Source: WLJO01 sp046597895
GTDB taxonomy: Bacteria; Actinomycetota; Acidimicrobiia; Acidimicrobiales; Ilumatobacteraceae
Length of the DNA: 20,912 nt
Direction: 5' to 3'
NCBI GenBank assembly: GCA_046597895.1
Contig: JBKJJS010000122.1
Location: forward strand, 1-20,912
This document shows positions 13,462 through 20,488 of the stretch, piece by piece. The notes beneath the pieces were generated by a model. That model was not told where the DNA came from, ran no database searches, and saw nothing but the letters and a program-made list of their open reading frames with translations. How positions within the stretch are numbered: the stretch's first letter is position 1; each line of letters opens with the position of its first letter. Made by a program: the position numbers and the translations under genes.

Positions 13462-14381
13462 TGGCGTCGCTCACGAATGAACGGCGCTATCTCTCCATCG
13501 GCGAGGTGTTGGGACTCCTCCTCGAAGAGTTCCCGGATGTGACCATCTCGAAGATTCGCTTTCTGGAGAGCCAAGGCCTGATCGATCCCGAACGCACCCC
13601 GTCCGGCTACCGCAAGTTCTTCGATGGCGACGTCGATCGGCTCCGGATGATCCTGCGCGAACAGCGCGAGAACTTCCTGCCGCTCAAGGTCATCAAGGAT
13701 CGACTCGACAGCGGGGAACTCGTACGTGACGACGACACACCGACTGGATCCATCCGCCTGCCGAGGCCGCGTGGGGCGTCGTGGTACGAACCTCCGCTGC
13801 CGTCCGAGGACATCGGCGGGCTCACCCACAACGGCACACCCTCCGTCGCCCCGCTCGAGCTCGTCGAGCCCGCCTCGGCACCTGAATTCACCACAGCACC
13901 TGCGGCACCCGAACCTGCCGCGGCACCCGAACCCGCCGCGGTGATCGCAGCCCCGTCCACCGGCGCGACGCGCCCGATGCGCCCACCGATGCCGGAGCTT
14001 CCCGATGGTGGGGCGACCGACGACGAGGTGTGTGCGCTGGCCGGGGTGGACCGTGTGTTCCTTCGCGAGCTTGAGTCGTACGGGCTGGTGTCGAGCCACC
14101 GGGCCGGTGTCCTCACGGTGTACGACGCTGATGCCGTGCAGGCCGTGGTCGCCGCCGCCGGATTGTGCCGGCACGGACTTGAACCCCGGCACCTGCGGCT
14201 CTGGCGCACCACCGTGGACAAAGAGATCAACCTCATCGAGCAGCTCGTCGTGCCTCTGATGCGCCAACGCAATCCGCGGGCACGCGAGCAGGCGTCCGAG
14301 GTGGCCCACGACATCGAAGCGTTGGGGGCCGAACTCCGAGCGGCGATGATCCGAGCCGCGCTGCACCACCTCGTCGGGTGA
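13461..14381 (+). CDS. ftsR: FtsR-like MerR family transcriptional regulator
   Basis: A 306-residue regulator. The N-terminal winged helix (about 10-85) reads YLSIGEVLGLLLEEFPDVTISKIRFLESQGLI in two overlapping parts, then RTPSGYRKF and RLRMILREQRENFLPLKVIKDRL, which is MerR type. A Pro/Ala/Glu linker (about 130-175) with an 18-bp tandem repeat leads to a conserved C-terminal domain (about 180-306: DEVCALAGVDRVFLRELESYGLV and following). This layout matches Rv1828 of mycobacteria and FtsR of Corynebacterium, which activates ftsZ. The gene order supports the assignment. ATG 13461 overlaps the stop of the FHA gene. The effector, if any, is unknown. Confidence 0.85.
   Translation: MASLTNERRYLSIGEVLGLLLEEFPDVTISKIRFLESQGLIDPERTPSGYRKFFDGDVDRLRMILREQRENFLPLKVIKDRLDSGELVRDDDTPTGSIRLPRPRGASWYEPPLPSEDIGGLTHNGTPSVAPLELVEPASAPEFTTAPAAPEPAAAPEPAAVIAAPSTGATRPMRPPMPELPDGGATDDEVCALAGVDRVFLRELESYGLVSSHRAGVLTVYDADAVQAVVAAAGLCRHGLEPRHLRLWRTTVDKEINLIEQLVVPLMRQRNPRAREQASEVAHDIEALGAELRAAMIRAALHHLVG
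13902..13937 (+). repeat. Two 18-bp tandem repeats in the FtsR-like linker
   Basis: The unit GCGGCACCCGAACCTGCC occurs twice in a row (13902-13919 and 13920-13937) with one T/C difference. It encodes AAPEPA-type linker residues and probably varies in copy number between strains. Confidence 0.7.
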
Positions 14382-14426
14382 CGTCGCCAACGACACACTT
14401 CCCGACGACACAACCTTCCTGAGCGA

Positions 14427-14432
14427 TACGAT
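14427..14432 (+). promoter_or_regulatory. -10 box of a leaderless promoter (DUF151 gene)
   Basis: TACGAT, preceded by GA, lies 7 nt before GTG 14440, with no Shine-Dalgarno. It lies in the 58-bp gap after the FtsR-like gene, so the DUF151 gene can be transcribed separately from the gcvH block. Confidence 0.55.
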
Positions 14433-14439
14433 CTTCCGC

Positions 14440-14937
14440 GTGGTACCGATGGACCTTGTCGGAGTGCGGCTGGAGGTGCCGGCCAATACGCCGGTGGTGA
14501 TGCTTCGTGAGACCACGGGTCGTCGGCGGGTGTTGCCCATCCTCATTGGTGGTCCAGAGGCTCAGTCCATTCATCTCGCCATCGAGGGCGTGCAGCCTCC
14601 GCGTCCGCTCACTCACGACTTGTTCCGCGATGTCCTCGCGGTCCTTGGCGTCGAACTCGTCTCCGTGGTGATCACGGAGATGCGTGAGCACACGTACTAC
14701 GCCGAACTCCACCTCCGGAGCGACAAGGGCGAGCAGACGATCTCAAGTCGGCCGTCGGATGCCATCGCGCTGGCCGCCCGATTCGGTGCGCCGATCTATG
14801 CCGAGGAACGTCTGCTCGATGAAGTGGGCCAGGAGGAGTCCGTCGACGAGGACGATGGCGAGCCGGATGAGGATGTCCTCGACGAGTTCCGCGACTTCAT
14901 CGCTTCCGTGAACCCCGAGGACTTCCGCGAGGGCTGA
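14440..14937 (+). CDS. Bifunctional nuclease family protein (DUF151)
   Basis: A 165-residue DUF151 protein. The family pattern is seen as PVVMLRETTGRRRVLPILIGGPEA, THDLFRDVLAVLGV, YYAELHL and RPSDAIALAARFGAPIY. Plant and some bacterial members were reported to have DNase/RNase activity, but the cellular role in actinobacteria is not settled. The C-terminal tail (about 130-165) is very acidic (DEDDGEPDEDVLDEF). It sits between the two MerR-type genes exactly as Rv1829 does in mycobacteria. GTG 14440 is supported by the promoter box at 7-nt spacing; ATG 14449 is an alternative. Confidence 0.88.
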   Translation: MVPMDLVGVRLEVPANTPVVMLRETTGRRRVLPILIGGPEAQSIHLAIEGVQPPRPLTHDLFRDVLAVLGVELVSVVITEMREHTYYAELHLRSDKGEQTISSRPSDAIALAARFGAPIYAEERLLDEVGQEESVDEDDGEPDEDVLDEFRDFIASVNPEDFREG

Positions 14938-14958
14938 GCAGGGCATTCGCGCCACTTC

Positions 14959-14987
14959 TTGACGGCGCGCGCCAGACACCGTAGCCT
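14959..14987 (+). promoter_or_regulatory. Canonical -35/-10 promoter of the second MerR gene
   Basis: TTGACG (14959-14964) and TAGCCT (14982-14987) are separated by exactly 17 bp, a good housekeeping sigma promoter. Transcription would start near 14994, giving a leader of about 70 nt that contains the palindrome at 15000-15029 and a strong ribosome-binding site. Confidence 0.6.
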
Positions 14988-14999
14988 TCTCCGCGCAGA

Positions 15000-15029
15000 G
15001 TGACAGCGGCGTAGTTACGTCGCTGTCAC
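15000..15029. promoter_or_regulatory. 30-bp near-perfect palindrome, candidate operator or leader hairpin
   Basis: The arms GTGACAGCG (15000-15008) and CGCTGTCAC (15021-15029) are perfectly complementary, and most of the inner bases GCGTAG/TTACGT also match. It begins about 6 bp after the expected transcription start of the MerR gene and 36 bp before its start codon. No T-run follows. This is a candidate operator for the MerR product itself, or an RNA hairpin in the leader. Confidence 0.6.
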
Positions 15030-15064
15030 ATCGCTTTTACGGCCGATTGTACGGAGGAGGGCCC

Positions 15065-15523
15065 GTGGCAGAAGCAGGGTTCAGCGGAACGAAGGCCGCG
15101 CAGATCGTCGGTATCACGTACCGTCAACTCGACTATTGGGCGCGTACCGATCTCGTTCGGCCTTCGATGACCGACGCCGAAGGTAGCGGTACCCGTCGGC
15201 AGTACTCGTACCGGGATCTGCTCGAGTTGAAGGTGATCAAGAACTTGCTCGACGCCGGAATCAGGTTGGAGTCCGTGCGGGAAGTGTTCGAATATTTGCG
15301 TACCCACGTCAGCGAGGACATCGTCTCGGCGCATATCGTCATCGACGGCAAGCAGGTCGTGCTGTGTGAGGGCGATCAGTTGATCGACGTAGTTCGAAAG
15401 GGCCAGGGCGTGTTGAACGTCCTGCCGTTGGCCAACGTGAAGAACGAGATTGATGCGCAACTCGTGAGCTTTCGCAGGAACGACTCCGTTGCGCCGCCCA
15501 CCACGCGCGCCGTGAACGCTTGA
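15065..15523 (+). CDS. MerR family transcriptional regulator (Rv1830-like)
   Basis: A 152-residue regulator. The helix-turn-helix occupies the first 75 residues (TKAAQIVGITYRQLDYWARTDLV, RRQYSYRDLLELKVIKNLLDAGI), then a short C-terminal segment with a hydrophobic pattern (IVIDGKQVVLCEGDQLIDV) and GQGVLNVLPLANV. The position after DUF151 corresponds to Rv1830 in mycobacteria. GTG 15065 is chosen because GGAGGAGG (15053-15060) lies 4 nt upstream, the best ribosome-binding site of the window. A TTG at 15047 lies ahead of that site and is rejected. Its stop overlaps the TTG of gcvT, so it is co-translated with a glycine cleavage gene, which hints that its targets may include glycine metabolism (inference). 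Confidence 0.88.
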   Translation: MAEAGFSGTKAAQIVGITYRQLDYWARTDLVRPSMTDAEGSGTRRQYSYRDLLELKVIKNLLDAGIRLESVREVFEYLRTHVSEDIVSAHIVIDGKQVVLCEGDQLIDVVRKGQGVLNVLPLANVKNEIDAQLVSFRRNDSVAPPTTRAVNA

Positions 15524-16599
15524 CCGAACCTACCGACTCCCCGGCGGACACACCGCTGGAACATTCACCGCTCGATGCCGTTCACCGGGCGAGCGGAGCA
15601 CGAATGGTGCCATTCGGTGGCTGGGACATGCCGATGCAGTATCCATCGGGCACCATCACCGAGCACCTGGCATGTCGGCGCGACGCCGTCGTGTTCGACG
15701 TCAGCCACCTCGGAACGGTTCGGGTCGAGGGTCCCGGTTCTCTCGATCGACTACAGCGGACGCTCACGAACGACCTCACCAAGATCGCCCCGGGTCGAGC
15801 CCAGTACACCCACCTGCTCGACGACGCCGACGGGTCGGTGCTCGACGACATCATCGTGTGGTGGTTGGACGATGAGACATTCGACGTGATGCCCAACGCG
15901 TCCAACACTGACCGAGTTCGTTCGGCCATCGGAGGCGAGGAGACGACCCACTCACGAGCCGTCCTCGCCGTGCAGGGTCCCGAGGCGAGAGCCAGGATCG
16001 CCACCGTCTTTCCCGCCGCCGCAGAAGTTGGTCGCTTCCGGGTCGCCATGCTCGAGTGGGAGGGCGCGCTGTGCGCGGTGGCCGGCACCGGGTACACGGG
16101 TGAAGCCGGGGTCGAGATCGCCGTTCCGTCATCGGCCGCGGAGGCACTGTGGCACGCGATCGTGGAGGCCGGGGTGGTGCCCGCTGGGCTCGGTGCCCGT
16201 GACACGCTGCGCCTCGAAGCGGGCCTGCCGCTTCATGGACACGAGTTGGGACCAGGGATCACCCCGCTCCAAGCGGGACTCGGCTGGGTGGTCGGCTGGG
16301 CGAAACCGTCCTTCAGAGGCCGATCCGCTCTCGAGAAGGAACGAGCGGCCGGCCCTGCCCGGCTGCTGAGGGGCATCTCCACGTTGGGAAGGCGCCCGCC
16401 ACGGGGCGACTGCGATGTGGTTGTCGAGGGCGTGGTGGTCGGCCAGACGACGAGCGGCAACTTCTCACCGGTGCTCGAACACGGCATCGCCATGGCGTTC
16501 TTGCCCCCGACGCTTGAGATCGGGACCGCGCTGACAGTGGACGTGCGGGGCAGCGCACTCGACGGCGAGATCGTCGATCTGCCCTTCGTTCACCGCTAG
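15520..16599 (+). CDS. gcvT: Aminomethyltransferase, glycine cleavage system T protein
   Basis: A 359-residue T protein, which moves the methylene group from the H-protein-bound aminomethyl to tetrahydrofolate and releases ammonia. Visible motifs are SPLDAVHRASGARMVPFGGWDMPMQY (in two overlapping parts), FDVSHLGTVRVEG, the catalytic Asp 85 in TLTNDL, GYTGEAGVEI, GLGARDTLRLEAGLPLHG and a C-terminal barrel with TSGNFSPVL. The start is TTG 15520, which overlaps the MerR stop (TTGA); no ATG or GTG precedes the conserved N-terminus in this frame. The length is normal. The third domain has DVSHLGTVRV where many T proteins have SHMGxxxV, a mild change. Confidence 0.93.
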   Translation: MTEPTDSPADTPLEHSPLDAVHRASGARMVPFGGWDMPMQYPSGTITEHLACRRDAVVFDVSHLGTVRVEGPGSLDRLQRTLTNDLTKIAPGRAQYTHLLDDADGSVLDDIIVWWLDDETFDVMPNASNTDRVRSAIGGEETTHSRAVLAVQGPEARARIATVFPAAAEVGRFRVAMLEWEGALCAVAGTGYTGEAGVEIAVPSSAAEALWHAIVEAGVVPAGLGARDTLRLEAGLPLHGHELGPGITPLQAGLGWVVGWAKPSFRGRSALEKERAAGPARLLRGISTLGRRPPRGDCDVVVEGVVVGQTTSGNFSPVLEHGIAMAFLPPTLEIGTALTVDVRGSALDGEIVDLPFVHR

Positions 16600-16650
16600 T
16601 CCAAGGTTCCAGTTCCGGGTGCTCTCCGGGAGGGACTGTTCGCTTTTGAA

Positions 16651-16668
16651 AACCTGGGAACCCAGGTT
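16651..16668 (-). terminator. Hairpin followed by T-run, terminator for the minus-strand gene
   Basis: The perfect inverted repeat AACCTGGG / CCCAGGTT is separated by 2 bp. Read on the minus strand the second arm runs into TTTTC, so it looks like an intrinsic terminator for the PAKKA-tail gene, 149 bp after its stop. It lies 51 bp after gcvT and might also stop that transcript. Confidence 0.55.
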
Positions 16669-16765
16669 GCGCGGCGCGCAGGGCCGATTGTCAGATTTTG
16701 TGGAGCAAACTGGCACGCCGGGAGCCGGTGGGCCGTAGCCATCAACCTCACCTCACCGCTCGTCC

Positions 16766-16798
16766 GGGATGAAGGGTCGCGTGGAACGCGCACATCCC
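16766..16798. terminator. Nested hairpin between convergent genes
   Basis: GGGATG (16766-16771) pairs with CATCCC (16793-16798) and inside it CGCGT (16778-16782) pairs with ACGCG (16786-16790). It lies 19 bp downstream of the minus-strand stop and 167 bp after gcvT, so it may serve as a bidirectional terminator. Only two T follow on the plus strand. Confidence 0.4.
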
Positions 16799-16816
16799 TT
16801 GGAGCCAATCATCCAG

Positions 16817-17410
16817 TCAGCGCTTCTTGGCGGGGGCCTTCTTGGCGGGGGCCTTCTTGGCCGGGGCCTTCTTGGCCGGCACCGGCGTGGCCGCTGACCG
16901 GGTCGGCGGTGCGGGAACAGGCGCCAGCGTTCCGGGGAGCCTCATACCGCCAATGCCCCGAACGCCGAACATCGTGCCCGCGGCCTCGGCCAACTGGCTG
17001 AGCGGGCTCATCCGCTTTGCGACATCGCCCATCGTCTCGAGGAAATCCCCGAGCACGTTCGGAAGACCGGTCAATGTGGGGGACATCAAGGTATCGGCCA
17101 ACCGGTCCAGGCCCGGCACGACTCGGTCGAGGGGACCGGAGAGTTGATCGAGGAGCCCCAACGAGGTCTTGGTGGCCTTCGTCACCTGAGGCAGGAGCAC
17201 CCGGATCGGTTCCTCGAAGTCGTCCATCAACTTCGTGACGCGCTGGGCGACGGCGTCGAGGGACTCCATGGTCCGGTTGAACGTCTGCACCGCCACGAGA
17301 AAGCCCTCGACGCCCTTGCGGAAGTTGTCGATGTTCTTGCTGATGCTCGTGATCGGGCCTCCGAGGAGGGAGAACAGATCACCGAGACCTTGCGAACCAC
17401 TTTCAGCCAT
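16817..17410 (-). CDS. Phasin/apolipoprotein-like helical protein with a PAKKA-repeat basic tail
   Basis: 197 residues of no named family that I can assign. Residues 15-150 are amphipathic helices with regularly spaced hydrophobics (NIDNFRKGVEGFLVAVQTFN, LDQLSGPLDRVVPGLDRLAD, NVLGDFLETMGDVAKRM), as in phasin-like or apolipoprotein-like proteins that coat membranes or granules. Residues 178-197 are four PAKKA-type units ending in KKR, a lysine-rich tail like those of histone H1-like proteins. A protein linking DNA, or another polyanion, to a granule or membrane is conceivable but unproven. ATG 17410 fits the helical core and has a TACGGT box 6 nt upstream. It follows gcvP on the minus strand after a 168-bp gap, and a terminator-like hairpin lies downstream. 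Confidence 0.75.
   Translation of the reverse strand: MAESGSQGLGDLFSLLGGPITSISKNIDNFRKGVEGFLVAVQTFNRTMESLDAVAQRVTKLMDDFEEPIRVLLPQVTKATKTSLGLLDQLSGPLDRVVPGLDRLADTLMSPTLTGLPNVLGDFLETMGDVAKRMSPLSQLAEAAGTMFGVRGIGGMRLPGTLAPVPAPPTRSAATPVPAKKAPAKKAPAKKAPAKKR
16820..16879 (-). repeat. 15-bp tandem repeat encoding PAKKA units
   Basis: Four copies of a 15-bp unit (plus-strand form CCTTCTTGGCGGGGG, with C/G variation) encode PAKKA, PAKKA, PAKKA and PAKKR at the very C-terminus. The first two copies are nearly identical, which suggests recent slippage. Copy number probably varies between strains. Confidence 0.8.
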
Positions 17411-17416
17411 GGACGA

Positions 17417-17422
17417 ACCGTA
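17417..17422 (-). promoter_or_regulatory. -10 box of a near-leaderless promoter (PAKKA-tail gene)
   Basis: On the minus strand TACGGT, preceded by GA, lies 6 nt before ATG 17410, with no Shine-Dalgarno. It suggests transcription separate from gcvP. Confidence 0.45.
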
Positions 17423-17578
17423 TCGCCACCCGGGCCTCTGCTCTCACCATGCTGGCGTCGTGTTCCACCCGTCGGGATCGTTCGCAAGCGCTGAGTGTGA
17501 GTGCGCGGCCGGGCGGTCTCTCACGACACCGACCGACCCGTCTCCGATCGGCTCCCTACTGTCGGGGCGGGACGGAGA

Positions 17579-20458
17579 TCAGCGTTCAGCGCGGGCGTAG
17601 GCCTCCAGCGGGGCGCAACTGCAGACGAGGTGGCGGTCGCCGTAGGCGGCGTCGATCCGAGACACGGGCGGGAAGTAGCCCTTCGCCGAGCGCCGACCCC
17701 CGGGGAACGCGCCATCGGCCGCCGGATAGGCACGTTCCCACGGGCCCACCAAGTCCTCGACGGTGTGGGGGGCATGGCGCAGGGGGCTGTCCTCGACCGC
17801 GACCCGTCCGGCCGCGACGTCGTCGATCTCGACGCGGATGGCCAGCATCGCCTCACAGAACCGGTCGAGTTCGGCCTGCGACTCGCTCTCCGTCGGTTCC
17901 ACCATGAGGGTCCCAGCGACCGGGAAACTCATCGTCGGGGCATGGATTCCATGATCGACGAGTCGCTTGGCGACATCGTCAACTGTCACCCCCGTCTCCT
18001 TGGAGATCAACCGCAGGTCGAGGATGCATTCGTGGGCCACGAACCCCGACGATCCGACGTAGAGCGTGGGGAAGGCGTCGGCTAGCCGTCGGGCCACGTA
18101 GTTGGCGCTCAGTACGGCCGCCGCAGTGGCCTGTCGAAGCCCCTCGGCGCCCATGAGCGCGATGTAGACCCAGCTGATGGGCAGGATGCCCGCCGATCCG
18201 AACGGCGCGGCGGCCACCGGCCCGACCGGCTGGGAGCCGAGTGCCGCCAGGGGGTCGCCCGGAAGGAACGGGGCGAGGTGCGAACGGACCCCGACGGGAC
18301 CAACGCCAGGACCGCCTCCGCCATGCGGGATGCAGAACGTCTTGTGCAGGTTGAGGTGGCTCACGTCAGCCCCGAAGTGCCCAGGCTTGGCGACTCCGAC
18401 GAGCGCGTTCATGTTGGCTCCATCGACGTAGACCTGCCCACCGTGGCCGTGCACGATGTCGCACAACTCGGTGATGCCGCTCTCGTAGACGCCATGAGTG
18501 GATGGGTAGGTCACCATGATGGCGGCGAGGTCATCGCCCGCCTCGTTGGCGAGGCGCCGCAGGTCGTCGAGATCCACGTTGCCGTCGGCGTCGCACGCCA
18601 CCACCACGACATCCATTCCGGCCATCACGGCACTGGCGGCGTTCGTGCCGTGCGCCGAGGACGGGATGAGGCACACGGTCCGATGGGTGTCACCCCGGCT
18701 CCGGTGGTAGGCCCGGATGGCCAGCAGACCGGCGAATTCTCCTTGGCTGCCGGCGTTCGGTTGGAGGGACACGGCGTCGTACCCGGTGATCTCCACCAAC
18801 ATCTGCTCGAGTTGGGAGATCAGGCGGCGATATCCGACGGTCTGGTCGGCCGGGGCGAACGGGTGGATGGCGGCGAACTCTGGCCAGGTGATCGGCTCCA
18901 TCTCGGTGGTGGCGTTGAGCTTCATCGTGCACGACCCGAGCGGGATCATCGTGCGGTCGAGGGCGAGGTCCTTGTCGGCGAGACGACGGAGATAGCGGAG
19001 CATCTCGTGTTCCGTGTGAGAGCGGCGAAAGACGTCCTCGGGGAGGATGTCGTCCGCTCGCCTGGCCGCGGCAGCGATTCCGTCGGCGGCGCCGTCGTCG
19101 AGGTCGCGAACGGTCGGTCCGTAGATCCCGAATGCCCGCCACAGATCCTCGACGGTGCCAGGAGTGCTTGTCTCGTCGAAGCTGATACCTACCTCCTTGG
19201 CCGACACCCGCCGGAGGTTGAGGCCGACTCGCCGTGCCTCGGCCACGGTCCGGTCGGCGTCGGCGACGCTGACCGTGAGCGTGTCGAACCACGAGTCGTG
19301 CACGAGCGACAGGTCGGGAGTACCCGATCCGGTCAGGCCGGCCGCGGCGATCGACGCGAGGCGATGAACCCGCTCGGCGATGCGCCGCAATCCGTCCGGA
19401 CCGTGCCAGGCGGCGTAGAAGCTGGCGATGTTGGCGAGTAGCACCTGAGCCGTGCAGATGTTGCTTGTGGCCTTCTCCCGCCTGATGTGCTGCTCCCGGG
19501 TCTGGAGCGCGAGGCGTAGCGCCGGCCGCCCGGCGGTGTCCGTCGACACCCCGACGAGGCGGCCGGGCAGCGACCTGGCGTAGGTCTCCTTCGTGGCCAT
19601 GAACGCCGCGTGGGGACCGCCGAATCCCATGGGGACCCCGAACCGCTGGGCGGATCCGACGACAATGTCCGCCCCGAGGGCGCCTGGTGGGGTGATGAGC
19701 ACGCACGCGAGGAGATCGGTCGTCACGACCGCGAGGCCACCGCTCGTGTGGAGTTGCTCGATCACCTCGGAAGGGTCGGTGAGGGCACCAGTGGACGACG
19801 GGTACGAGATCAACGCCCCGAAGCACACCTGCGCATCGAGCATCGCCAACGGCCCGACGACGAGTTCGATGCCCAACGGCTCGGCCCGGGTATGCAGTAC
19901 CGCAATCGTCTGCGGATGCGTGTCGACGTCGACGTAGAAGACCCCGCCCTTGTGACGCGACGCCCGACGCGCCATCGTCATCGCCTCAGCCGCCGCCGTG
20001 GCCTCGTCGAGGAGGGACGCGTTCGCCAACTCCATACCCGTGAGGTTCGACACCATCGTCTGGAAATTCAGGAGCGCCTCCAGGCGACCCTGGCTGATCT
20101 CGGGTTGGTACGGCGTGTAGGCGGTGTACCAGGCCGGGTTCTGCAGCACATTGCGCAGGATCACCGGGGGAGTGATCGTGTCCGAGTAGCCCTGACCGAT
20201 CAGGCTCGTCACGACCGTGTTCTCAGCTGCGAGAGTGCGTAGCTCGGCGAGGACATCACGTTCCGTGCGCCCGTGCGGCAGCGCGAGCGGCTCGGTCAGT
20301 CGAATGGACGCAGGCACCGCCGCCGTCAACAGCTCGGCGAGGCTCTCGAGACCGAGCAGCGCCAACATGGCCTTCTGCTCGTGATCGCTCGTGCCGATGT
20401 GACGGCGACGGAACTCGTCGGTGTCGAGGAGTTCCTCGATGGCTCGGTGCGTGCTCAC
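17579..20458 (-). CDS. gcvP: Glycine dehydrogenase (decarboxylating), glycine cleavage system P protein
   Basis: A 959-residue PLP enzyme that decarboxylates glycine and loads the aminomethyl group on lipoyl-GcvH. It has the fused two-half form: an N-terminal half with the typical FRRRHIG, SLIGQGYSDT, NPAWYTAYTPYQPEISQGRLE (in two overlapping parts) and QRFGVPMGFGGPHAAF, and a catalytic half with LGSCTMKLNAT, SLQPNAGSQGE, PSSAHGTNAASA and the PLP-binding Lys 706 in HLNLHKTFCIPHGGGGPG. The length is normal. GTG 20458 is chosen because the conserved N-terminus follows shortly and GGAGA lies about 11 nt upstream. It is encoded opposite gcvH and gcvT and 30 bp behind an LLM-type gene, so it may be read from that promoter. 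The gcvL product is not encoded here. Confidence 0.96.
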   Translation of the reverse strand: MSTHRAIEELLDTDEFRRRHIGTSDHEQKAMLALLGLESLAELLTAAVPASIRLTEPLALPHGRTERDVLAELRTLAAENTVVTSLIGQGYSDTITPPVILRNVLQNPAWYTAYTPYQPEISQGRLEALLNFQTMVSNLTGMELANASLLDEATAAAEAMTMARRASRHKGGVFYVDVDTHPQTIAVLHTRAEPLGIELVVGPLAMLDAQVCFGALISYPSSTGALTDPSEVIEQLHTSGGLAVVTTDLLACVLITPPGALGADIVVGSAQRFGVPMGFGGPHAAFMATKETYARSLPGRLVGVSTDTAGRPALRLALQTREQHIRREKATSNICTAQVLLANIASFYAAWHGPDGLRRIAERVHRLASIAAAGLTGSGTPDLSLVHDSWFDTLTVSVADADRTVAEARRVGLNLRRVSAKEVGISFDETSTPGTVEDLWRAFGIYGPTVRDLDDGAADGIAAAARRADDILPEDVFRRSHTEHEMLRYLRRLADKDLALDRTMIPLGSCTMKLNATTEMEPITWPEFAAIHPFAPADQTVGYRRLISQLEQMLVEITGYDAVSLQPNAGSQGEFAGLLAIRAYHRSRGDTHRTVCLIPSSAHGTNAASAVMAGMDVVVVACDADGNVDLDDLRRLANEAGDDLAAIMVTYPSTHGVYESGITELCDIVHGHGGQVYVDGANMNALVGVAKPGHFGADVSHLNLHKTFCIPHGGGGPGVGPVGVRSHLAPFLPGDPLAALGSQPVGPVAAAPFGSAGILPISWVYIALMGAEGLRQATAAAVLSANYVARRLADAFPTLYVGSSGFVAHECILDLRLISKETGVTVDDVAKRLVDHGIHAPTMSFPVAGTLMVEPTESESQAELDRFCEAMLAIRVEIDDVAAGRVAVEDSPLRHAPHTVEDLVGPWERAYPAADGAFPGGRRSAKGYFPPVSRIDAAYGDRHLVCSCAPLEAYARAER

Positions 20459-20488
20459 GGTTCGAATGTCTCCACGTATTGTTGAGGG

